The translations under genes were made by a program, and so were the position numbers. 64,000 nucleotides of DNA. It comes from Elymus sibiricus (lineage: Eukaryota; Streptophyta; Magnoliopsida; Poales; Poaceae). Shown here one piece after another: positions 34,085 to 44,005 of this stretch. The DNA lies in NCBI GenBank assembly GCA_039707655.1, contig CM077667.1, positions 64,199,628-64,263,627 of the forward strand. The letters are read 5' to 3'. The notes under the pieces were generated by a model. The model was not told where the DNA came from and made no database searches. It was given only the letters and a program-made list of their open reading frames with translations. Position 1 is the stretch's first letter, and the number at the start of each line of letters is the position of its first letter.

Positions 34085-34585
34085 ATGTCTCATCCTCATT
34101 ATCCTTTTGATCGTAGTTTTCACTCTGGTATGTTCGATCGTCTTCTCAAACTAGCCGCCAATTTCAAGATGGATGATAGAGTAGTTCCATGGGAGGAACT
34201 CATCAGTAGTGACACCATAATGAATGAGTTGGCTCACTCATTAGCTAGGAGTGGGTGGCCTCCCAGGACATTTGAGGAGATACGGAAATAACTTCTCAGG
34301 TTGCATGGCAGATGGCAGAAGGTCAAATTGCATAAGAGTGAATCTTACATCAGGCTTGCGAGGAATAATTCAGATTTATGGTCAGCAGACAGTGAGGACG
34401 AAGACGACCTCTTCATGCCGAGCACCAAGGTCAAGACTACCGCATCGTCGAAGGGCAAGAGCTCTACATCGACGAAGGGCAAGAGATCTGCATTGACGGA
34501 GGACGAAGAGGACGTCTTCATGCCGAGCACCAAGGTCAAGACTACCGCATCGTCGAAGGGCAAGAGTTCTACTTCGACAATGTAG
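34085..34585 (+). pseudogene. Second plus-strand MULE ORF, one TAA
   Basis: From ATG 34085 one frame runs to 34585, 166 codons, interrupted only by TAA at 34289-34291 (possibly CAA originally). The first part, with VPWEELISSDTIMNELAHSL and SGWPPRTFEEIRK, looks helical. After the stop it continues LHGRWQKVKLHKSESYIRL, then two copies of an acidic/basic unit ending MPSTKVKTTASSKGKSS. The family is not recognised. It follows its own E2F-type array, which suggests a real transcription unit. Confidence 0.55.
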
Positions 34586-34599
34586 TACTGTTTTATGTA

Positions 34600-35120
34600 G
34601 TACTGTTTAATTTCAATTGTAGTGTTTAATTCAGTTGTACTGTTTTATTTCAGTTGTAATGTTTAATTCAGTTGTAATGTTTAATTCAGTGGTAATGTTT
34701 AATTTCAGTTGGATGCATTTAGTTCGCAGTACAAGTGTTATCTCATACCGTTTAGTTGAGTCGTACCGTTTAATTCAGATGTACTACTAATATGAAATAG
34801 ACAAGTGTCTTGAAAACAAATCAGTCTGTTACATAGATAATGACTCATACATAGATAGTAACACATACATGAAGGATGTCTGATGCATAGATAAGTCCTC
34901 ATATATGAGAATAGTCTGAAACTAACATGGGTGTCTCATACATATATAATCATATCACTGCTGGGGACGGCGACGAGTCTGGATCTTCCTCGGACGCGGA
35001 CCGGAAGGTGATAAGCGCTGACGCGGTGGTCGAGGGTCACGAAAACCACGACCGTAAATAACCTCGCCTGACTCGGTCTGTGTCTCCTGCGTCGGTGGTG
35101 GTGGTGGAGTATGATACATA
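34600..35120. other. AT-rich spacer between convergent MULE genes
   Basis: Degenerate TGTTTAATTCAGTTGTA-type repeats (34590-34790), then non-coding AT-rich DNA. A likely shared terminator region for the plus- and minus-strand units. Confidence 0.5.
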
Positions 35121-35122
35121 GG

Positions 35123-38100
35123 CTAAGAGAAGTCATACGTGTTTGCAGCTTGGTCATCGTCATCGCCATAGCTGTCTAAGAATGAACCATCACCACTAAG
35201 CATTGGCGACTGCACGACATGCGTGAACGGATGCGGCTGGTTGCTGACTGTAGTAGTGAAGCACATGTCAAATTGAATTGCGATCGTACACTGCTTAAAA
35301 GAAAAACCGAAAGTAAAGTTACCTGGCCCCATTTGTTGATGCCATGCCGACCCCCCTGGTTGTGAAGGATGTGGCTCATGCCAGGCTGAGCTCCCTGGCT
35401 GTGAAGGAGATGGCTCTTGCCAGGCCAAGCTCCCTGGATGTGAAGGGGGTGCCTGATGCCATGACGACCTTGCTGGTTGTGAAGGAGGTGGCGCCGGTCA
35501 AGCCATGCGCCGTGACTCTGAACGATGCACAGATGGACGTGGCGGACGAAGTCCTGGACGAGATACCGCAACGTCCGAAGATCTTCTACATGTCACTGCT
35601 GCGTAAATCCCTCGTAGCTTGTCATCAAAACGCTTCAACCATGTCCGAAGATCTGGCTGTGGGATAGTATCCCCACTATCAACCCGCCGCATTAAAGCGG
35701 AAACCTCCTCTCGCGCCTCGACTGTCAAGTCACTCTGTACATTGAAGAGTTAGCCAATTGTAAATGTTCGCGTTATGACATGAGTACACATATTAGAACC
35801 AACATAGAGGAAGTTGGGTGCGTACCGCGTGGTGTCTGGTTCCCATAATAGAGGAAGTTGGGTACATATCGCTGGTCAGAGGCTCTTCAATCTGATCAGG
35901 AGCAGCACGAGGAACTAAGTAGATCCTCGTTGAATGCCTGTAACGCTGCAGATACAACCCGAACTTGTCCCAGTCAAAGGGTCGAACCTCATTCCAGATA
36001 TGTGTTGACGCGGTCGTCCATTCTAGAACATAAGGGCCAATGTTCTGAAGCCAGAAAGTCATGGACTTATTCCCTCCTACGCGGCTGAACTTGACATTAA
36101 CAACCGGGTAACGTGGTAAGCAACATTCTGAAAGCAGTGCTGACAACTAAATTCGAATTACTTACTTGTGCACGTGGTCCGGTATGTGTGGAATAACTGG
36201 AATTTCATCCTCTTGACAGCGACCGAACTGTCTCATTACCCTATGAAGAGCCATCTCCTCCACCGTCACGTCGAACACCAATCTCGCCTTGGTCATCCAG
36301 TAGTGCCGATCTCTAGTGCACAAGGCAGATAGACCAACTGGATACCTAGATGTTATAGCCTGATCCGAGTAGGGCTCCCAGATAACAACATCCTCGTGCA
36401 AAGCATCAAACTGTATCGTGAAGGACGGGTAGCAGCTCTTAACCTGCATACCCGCAAACTGTCTCTGTGCATGACAACAAATAAACATTAGTAATAGTAT
36501 TGCATGGCAAGAAATAATCTAATGAAATGTTACGTAATACAAAATTACCTCTCTTCACGCCCAAACAGATCCCACAGTAGGCAAGTCGCCGATATGTGGC
36601 ACATAAGCCCCTGCTATGTCTACCAACCCAAACGGTTTTTCAACGCTGACATAGGGTCGTCCAATAGGGAACCTCTCATATGACCAGAGCTGCAACAATA
36701 GTGGACATCCAACCAGACCTGATCTACGGGAGGTCAACATGCAACCTTTGCACATGCCTCTGTACGTAGCTGCCAACACAGCAGAACCAAAACTCCTCTG
36801 CATAATGTCCCCTGGGCAACGAGCGTCAGCTATCTCTCGTGCAATGCTGATGAGGCACGCATCGACAGTGGTCACGTGGTTCTCCGTGAACATCGTCTTC
36901 CCGAACAACCAAAGAATATATGCCTCTAGGGACCGATCAACCTGTGCCTCGAACAACTGAACTCCGGGGTGTCCTAACGCGACAATCTACATATAACCCA
37001 AACGACTTGTATTATTCTATGTAGGGAGGACAACTATAAAAACAACATTAATTTAGCTGACCGAGAAGGTTACCTGAAACTGGCTCAACCAAATAAAATT
37101 GTATTTCCGTGGCTGATTCTGTTTGCATAATTTTTTGAACAAGTTCATCAACCGCTTGTTCTTGAACTGTGAGAAAAAATTTGCCCCAAGATGGCGCATG
37201 CACCACCGGCTCTGCAGGTCCTTCCATGATGTTGTTTCGTTCTCAGTTAGATCCCTCAGTGTCTTCACGGCCTTCAATATACCAGCATGTCTGTCATGAA
37301 TGACACACACGTTCGGTCGGTCCTTCACGATGGCAATTTTCACTTGCCTCAAGAACCATATCCAGCTTGGAAAGTTCTCACCCCTCCACGAATGCCATGG
37401 CAAGTGGGATGATTTGATTGTTCCCGTCAACACCAATAGCAGTAAGGATTTGCCCTTTGTACTGACCAGTCAGGAATGTGCCATCCACAAACATCACAGG
37501 AGGACAATGCCGGAAAGCTTCGATGCAAATAGCAAAAGAAAAGAATACTCTCTTCAACACCTTAAAATCTGGTATACTCGCCAATCTTGTGTGTTGTACG
37601 TTAACATAAGTGCCGGGATTCCTCTCCTTCAATACTTGAAGGAGCCGCACAACATTATCATATGAGTCAAAGAACGTCCCAAACCTTTCCTCCATAGCCT
37701 TCTGCTTAGCCCTCCAAGCCTTCCCGTAAGGAATGAGATAATTCCATCTGACCTTCACTGCTGTCTGGATGTGTTTTGCTTCCATGTCTTTCTTCTCCAC
37801 TATCTCAGTATACATGAGTTGCGCAATGAGAGTTGAAGACAGGTTCGGATGATTCACCAGAAGGTTTTTCCTCACACAAGTATGTGGAACAACATCGGTG
37901 ACAACCCAGTGGATGTTATACTTCGGCACGTGCCCGTGCACCTTCCCAGGACAACTTGTTTCAACACATTTCACGGTATAGTTTGTTCGATTTGATATGT
38001 GTGTTCGGAAAACCCTCTGCGTGGACATAGCCCACTTTACCACCGCATATTTCAATTTCTTCTTTGTATCATGCATAGAACCTATCTCGACTTGGTTCAG

Positions 38101-38894
38101 ATGATACTGCCATGGAGTCTCATGGCCATCGTTGACCGCGAGACTGGTCGATAGGTCCTGATCCCATGCGGCAGGAATCGGTACCTCCACTTCATCCTCG
38201 GAATTTTCAGAATCCAGATCCTCAGCCAGTCCATCCTCATCCTCTTCCTCCACTTCATCCTCGGAATTTTCAGAATCCAGATCCTCAGCCAGTCCATCGT
38301 CGTCCTCTTCCTCCATCACCCTCTGCATTTCCTCCCCTTCCTCATCGCCATCAGCAAAACCAGAACCAGCTAATATTAGCGACCGACTACTCTGCCCAGT
38401 ATCGTTACCACACAAATTGTGTGGCACGTAATCTGGCTCTTCCTCGGGTTGGCTAGCATCCACATCCATTGGCTGTGACCCGGATAAATAAATATCGTTA
38501 GCCACTTGACTGCCCTGCCTGGGTTCATACCCCCCTCTGGTTGTCCGGTATTCTCCTCCTTCGCCACAGGTTGCACTAGGGCATATGGGTGGATTTTTCA
38601 ATCTCTGCAACGCCTTAACAGGGTCAACCACTTCTGGCTCCTATCTATCAGCATCAACTCCCACTTCACATTTTTACATGATTTGTTCCACAATGCTTGA
38701 ATACTGACGGAACATACCCCAGGATCCAGCCCAAAACTAGTTGTCAACCAGTACTTCAACTGTCTAATGTCCACTCTGTCCGGGTCTGGAAGTGTCATGA
38801 CACATTTTTTGTACTCGCTAAGATCAACCCCCAACTCATTATATCGAATATTGCCAGGGCCATAGTAAACAGTCATATTTACTGATTCAGACAT
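35123..38894 (-). pseudogene. MuDR-type transposase joined to a plant mobile domain (PMD), broken
   Basis: The ATG at 38894 opens MSESVNMTVYYGPGNIRY. After a frame change near 38640, an acidic linker contains an exact in-frame duplication (EDGLAEDLDSENSEDEVE twice). A MuDR zinc-binding region follows (VKCVETSCPGKVHGHVP). The MULE DDE core has its first Asp in MFVDGTFLTGQYKGQ and its second in VIHDRHAG. One extra G near 37380 shifts the frame. Exon 3 ends at 37074. The exon from 36986 reads IVALGHPGVQLFEAQVDRSL, then PMD motifs (GSAVLAATYRGMCKGC, LLLQLWSYERFPIGRPY). A TGA lies near 36570. Exons to 35800 carry YPVGLSALCTRDRHYW and FGLYLQRYRHSTR, then a Pro/Gln-rich tail. The SWIM zinc finger usual after the DDE core was not found; PMD takes its place. 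Confidence 0.75.
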
Positions 38895-39682
38895 TTTAAC
38901 CTGTCAGACACTTCCAGCTCATTAATCACAACGACCAAAATTATTACCCGCTACACTAACTAACCGCTAAAATGACAGCACAAACCAATTAACACTTAAA
39001 AAAATGTGACGCGGGATTATACCTTCGACGCGTGTGGCCACCTCACGGAGAACTTGCCCCAACGGACAACACCAACGCCACCCCCTAAGCGGCAAGAAGC
39101 TGCACCTCCTCCTCACCAACCAATCCGCCTCCTCCTCCTCCTCCTCACCCCACCATGACTCCCAAAATAGCTATCCCATAGCTATCCCATAGGAAAAAAA
39201 TGACCGTAGGCCGGTGGAGATGGCTACGATCTACCGTTTCTGTGGTTTGGATTCGAAAATGGGTGGAGAAATGGAGAGATCAGCGAGGGGGGCGATTTAA
39301 CAGAGAAAACGAGAAAGAGAACGAGATAAGAATGGCCGGAGGAAGAAGAAGCTCGGCTGGGCGTTATCCAAGACTCTTCGGTCGTTGGTTGGCCAAAAAG
39401 GCCTGTCTTCGGTCTTTGGTTGGCCGAAAAGGCCCGTCTTCGGCCGTTCGTTAGCCGAAGAACTTTTCGGCCACTGGTTTAGCCGAAAAGGCCCGTCTTC
39501 GGCCCACCTCTCGCAGTCTTCGGCCCACGCGTAACCGAAGAGGATTCTTCGGTTTTCTGCTGACCGAAAAGGCCTTCTTCGGTCAACGGTTGACCGACGG
39601 GGTGCTATTTTTGAAATATACGTGTTAGGCTTGCTAGTTTTCGAAATTGCTCTAAATACGATGCTAGTTCCAAAAAAAAATC

Positions 39683-39832
39683 GGCGGTGGGTCGGGTCTG
39701 GAGAAGAGTAGGAAAAGATGGGGGACGGGACGGGACGGTTTGGAGACGACGATCAGTTTTCACCGTGGAGTGGCAGAGCGAATTGCCTTTGTTTGTTTGT
39801 TTGTTTGTTTTCTTTATTTACGAGAAGATACA
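39683..39832 (-). other. Upstream part of the gene B 5'UTR/promoter
   Basis: Read on the minus strand this matches the sequence just before the gene A leader: TGATCGTCGTCTCCAA, CCGTCCCGTC, then GACCCACC. The MULE sits between this and GCGTGCCCTAGGGCTG, which are contiguous in gene A near 43605-43630. Confidence 0.65.
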
Positions 39833-39849
39833 AGATTTACAGATTTTTT

Positions 39850-40123
39850 AACACAGTACAGACGCAAGCGCTCATATACACGCACATACACTCACCCATA
39901 TGAACGCACACCCTACCCCTATGAGCACCCCCGAGAGACCGAGCCGGCATATCGTCTTGAGATTTACGAAGTTACCGCATGCGCCTCGTTGCCAACGGAA
40001 ACGTCTCCTCCCACTGAATGCGTATAGCCGGAAATCCTGAAATAAATGTGACACCATGACTTAAACCCTGATGGGCTGGGGATACCACAGTCCCTTTAAC
40101 CATCCAACCACAGGTTGGTTCGC
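39850..40123 (-). mobile_element. tRNA-derived SINE (Au type)
   Basis: On the minus strand it begins GCGAACCAACCTGTGG, carries an A-box-like TGGATGGTTAAAGG and a B-box-like GGGTTTAAGTC, and ends near GTACTGTGTT. A perfect 17-bp duplication, AGATTTACAGATTTTTT, flanks it (39833-39849, 40124-40140). Layout and wording match the Au SINE of Triticeae. Confidence 0.9.
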
Positions 40124-40140
40124 AGATTTACAGATTTTTT

Positions 40141-40511
40141 TTACGCTATGATTTGTGACGACAGTGAGCAAAAAAAAACTTTCTTCTTTTTTCTTTTGTT
40201 TTGAATCACAATACATATCTCCAACAGTGACCCTTAAATTGTGAACCAGCATGTAGTTTGATGGTTAAGGGTGTGTTTGATTGCAAGGGTGGCGAAGAAT
40301 GAGTTGGTCGTTAAAAAAATAGACATGTTTGGTTATAAAGCACTTGAATGGTTTCACTCAAAAAAAAAAGAATATTATCTGAAGATGTTGAACCATTCCA
40401 CTCCAAGAAATCGGTCGAGTCATATGACCACCCATTGCATGCATGATTATATGAACATGACTGATGGTTCCATTCCAAATAATTAGTTCATCTCTTATAT
40501 ACAACCATACA
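40141..40511. other. Non-coding spacer
   Basis: GGGTGTGTTTGATTGCAAGG near 40270 resembles the start of a hAT or Tourist MITE, but no paired right end was found. Nothing else recognised. Confidence 0.35.
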
Positions 40512-40670
40512 AAGTGGCGTAGCCAGACTCCAGACTACCAAGGCCATGGCCTGGGACGTGGCGGCTCATCTGTGTGTTCACTGTAGCAGTAAAAAACACT
40601 GTTCATCACTATTTACTACTGTACCTAGGCTGTTGGCGCTGGGCGTGCTCCCAACCTGGCTACGCCTTTG
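40512..40670. mobile_element. hAT-type MITE (159 bp)
   Basis: Ends AAGTGGCGTAGCCAG and, read inward, CAAAGGCGTAGCCAG, with a perfect 8-bp duplication ACCATACA (40504-40511, 40671-40678). Related in its ends to the element at 1122-1288. Confidence 0.9.
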
Positions 40671-40867
40671 ACCATACACATGAATTGACTGATTTCATCC
40701 CAAAAAAACTGGGCGGTCCAAACCCATTCATATGACACTTTCAACCCAATGCATCCTAAGAGGACAGTGATATTCCTTGTCTTTTTTTTTGAGGGGAGTG
40801 GTATTCCTTGTCTAGTTCAATTCCAACACTGGGTTTCACATTTTTTTGGATTTATTCCGGACCTTCT

Positions 40868-41006
40868 GGCGACGAGGTGTTCATAAGGGTAGGGCGTGCG
40901 TACGTGCGTTCACCCTCAAATCGGACGACATATCCGTGCACTGTGCCCATAGGATGATTGTATGCTTGTGTACGTGAGCGACTTCGATTGCAGTGTACTA
41001 AAAAAA
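40868..41006 (+). mobile_element. Degenerate Au-type SINE fragment
   Basis: AGGTGTTCATAAGGGTAGGG and GTGTACGTGAGCGACTTCG match the second half of the SINE at 39850 in the opposite orientation, with an extra block containing ATCGGACGACATATCCG in the middle. It ends in AGTGTACTAAAAAAA. Confidence 0.55.
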
Positions 41007-43555
41007 CACTGGCCCTCAAATCGGAAGACATATCCGTACGCGGACCCGGTGATACTAGTACGCGTATATTGATGCAAGAGTCGGGCATTCAACCGTGTCC
41101 GCATACATTTCAAACAAAGTTGAATAAATTGAACACATTTTATCAAACACGACAAATTTTAACATATTTCATCTATAATTTACATAAACAAATGTTATTT
41201 CGACCGTTTAACTAAAAACTAAAGAAAACTAGGAGGCTACACGTGGCCACCATGGCCGGCCGCACTGTCATCGTCGTCTACGTCATTGTCGTCCTTCTAG
41301 CAGTGGAAGGGCGCAGGGCTACGACACCCTTTGCCCTCCCACCGCCTGGCGCTCGCGGATGAGTCATTTCCCTCCTCCTGCACCGAGCGAAGGGTCGCCG
41401 CGGCCAATGCCGACCCAGGCCTCTCCTCCCTAGCGGCAGCATTGGCTCTGCTGGCTTTGGTGGAGGTGTCGCTTAGCGACCATTCCTCGCCAATCTTGGC
41501 GAGATCCCTGTGAAGATGGTGGCGCCGCCACGCGGCCGTCTCTGTGGTGGTGACGGACTTGTTGGGAGCCTAGACTACTGCAGGTCGGGGTCGCCGTGGA
41601 CCTAGCCCGACGCCTCTCATCCAACTTGCCGAACGCGGAGCGGCATGCCGTGTTGCGCTGCTCCTGCCGTGTCGCCTGCCTCACCGCCTGTCCTCTGCGG
41701 ACACGATGGACCGCAACAAAGAGGAGTCACCACCACCATGGTAGTGGAGGATGCGCCCGCGGGTGGCAGCTCCTCCTTGATGACATGGCTATGTGTTGCG
41801 GCGCGACGACGACGATGGATCCTGCTTGACCCGGTGGAAAGGTGATGTCGGCTCCTACTTCACGCGGCGGAGAGGCGACGCCGACTCCTGATTGACGCGA
41901 TAGTGCGACGGGCAATGCAGCTCCTCCTTGACGGCATGCGGCGGCAAGGGCAGCGCCATACCATGTTCCCGGAGCGACCGCTCCGTTAGCAACCCGATGT
42001 GACAGACTAATTCCTCGTCCGTCACCGTGGCCTACAAGAGGATGCGTGGTTGCTGATGGCGGGACTGCTGCGACGACGACACCTGGTCCTTGTCATCGTC
42101 GGAGGAGATGATGATCTCCTCCTTGCCAGAGCAGTCGACAGCCATAGAGCTCAATGACCCCGCGGACCGATGGCGGCGGCACCAAGATCCGGAGCCCCCG
42201 CCGCCTGCCACCGTGGAGAATCACGACTTGGGCATATGTGGAGAGAATGAGCAGTTCAAATAAGAGTCTGAGCGCTAAGGTGTGGCTGTGGACGTCACCC
42301 GAGCATGGAATATATAAGTGCGGCCAGGCCAGGCGAACAGACGACCAACCTGCTTCAATGCAAGGTAACGACCAAAGTTGGTTTCTCGGGACAACACGTC
42401 CGCATTGGAGCAACGATGCCCGTCTAGTCGCGTCGGTCATCGTCGCGCTCCCGTCCATCACATCGCGCGACATCAATGCCGGCCGCTGAGGCTTTGGGCC
42501 GACATAAATGCGGCATGCAAAGCGGCACATACATCGGAGAGAAAGCGAGGGGGTGTTTTGGATGGGTCTGAGATCTCAGACGCGTGCATGGCAGCGGTCC
42601 GGACACCCACATAGAGGCGGGTCTACCTCTGAGTTCGTCAGAGAGAGCTCAGACGACGATGACCGGATGATGCAGAAGGCGTCCGACGACGAGCCAGTGT
42701 CCACGCCCGCATCGGTTTGCAGGCTTCGCCATGGTGCATGCGCAGGCGCACTTCAACACGGTCACGATGGAGGAGGAGAACTTGTAGCGGCCTCTGCCGC
42801 CGGTCTCCACGTTCAAATGTTGTAGGAAGAGCATCGGTACAACCTGCAGTTCCTTGAGCAACATCGGCTCACGAAGGGACAAATCACCGATGACCGGGCG
42901 AACAAGGAGGTCGTTGTAGCCATAGTCGTGGAGAATCCGCTTTCATGGAAGAGCAACGGGTGTTGTATGAGCCCATGCGCAGCACCCGCGCCATCGGCCG
43001 TGAGCGGCGGCGGCTGCACATCATGAGGCGGAGCGCGACTTCCTGTTCGAGCAGATCGCGGCGGAGGAGGAGGCGTAGGTGGTGCAGGTAATCACAGACG
43101 GGAATGTTGTAGATGTCGGCAACTGTGCATCATAGTTCGCACCGCCCACGCCGTTCGCGTCGGGTCGTAACGACCACGAGGTCAGCCCATCAACGTTTAT
43201 CGTGGACTTCACCTCAGCCGGCAACATCCACGACTACGTGACATACATTGATTAGGAAGAGTAGGATATGAGAGACTCACGTGCCCACGTTCGACGAAGA
43301 GCATGACGTGGAACACGGACATGTCCATGGCCAGCGAAGATTTGCATTTGGTCTGCCTTAAATGAAAATCGTCTAGTTTGTAGGATTTTGTCTTTTTTGT
43401 TAAGTACTACTATTTGAAATACGGACGAATATTTCGAACATGTGGTTAGGATATTCCATAGTTTTGTGCCACCGCTTTTATCTACATCGTCCGGGCGCCA
43501 TCCATGCAGGGAAGAAAATGATCGTCGTCTCCAACCGTCCAGTCCCGTTTTTCTT
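41007..43555. other. GC-rich intergenic region, no supported gene
   Basis: The region between the divergent genes. Open frames on both strands are short, overlap each other and show no family motif. A plus-strand stretch near 42820-42960 translates without stops for about 45 codons but is not recognised. It could be a heavily decayed transposon or gene. Confidence 0.4.
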
Positions 43556-44005
43556 TGATTCTTTCCCTCCTTTCCCTCTCCCGAGCGGCCGAGCCCTCAC
43601 TTCCTGACCCACCACCGCGTGCCCTAGGGCTGCCGCCTCTGCTCCCCAGTCCCCACCCCCACGCGCGCCGCCGCCGCCGTTCCCCATCGCCGTCTTCACC
43701 CGGCCGCGATTTCTGGGCATTTGATTCTGCGGTACGAGATTCTTCCACCCAGTAATTAGCTGAACCCCCTGCCGTCCCCATCTTTTTCACGGTCGATCGA
43801 TTGCGTTGCGGCGACATGATTTGCCTTCACAAATTCTGGTATTTTAGATCCACGTTTGCTAGAGCCAACAGCATCTCCACGTTGGATGAGTTCAACCAAA
43901 ATTCTGCTTTGATGCGATAAAACTCTGCTTTGAGCCTTTGACACCCCCCAAAAAACAATGGCGATTTGCTGTCTTAATTTGTTCTTTCCGCTCTAGGCCG
44001 GAGAC
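43556..44005 (+). promoter_or_regulatory. Gene A 5'UTR with intron
   Basis: A C-rich leader ends at 43731 before GTACGAG; the intron runs to CTCTAG at 43996; nine bases precede the ATG at 44006. The same splice layout occurs upstream of gene B, which supports a conserved leader intron. The transcription start is not determined. Confidence 0.6.

Larger units (their letters stand above)
32093..39682. mobile_element. MULE with long TIRs, inserted in the gene B 5'UTR
   Basis: Long inverted ends begin GATTTTTTTTTGGAACTAGC at both termini and extend well over 100 bp with matching order. The 9-bp flanks GGCGGTGGT (32084-32092) and GGCGGTGGG (39683-39691) differ at one base. A 9-bp duplication is the Mutator signature. 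Subterminal regions (32170-32370, 39360-39610) are packed with CTTCGGTCAACCGTTGACC-type palindromes. The plus strand carries a B3-like gene and a second ORF; the minus strand carries a MuDR transposase-PMD gene. The arrangement is convergent. Confidence 0.92.

Noticed and set aside
39850..40123. tRNA gene
   Set aside because: The A- and B-box-like sequences belong to a SINE with target duplications; no tRNA cloverleaf can be completed.
41331..43227. Several short ORFs on both strands as genes
   Set aside because: No family motif, no consistent splice structure, and frames overlap each other.
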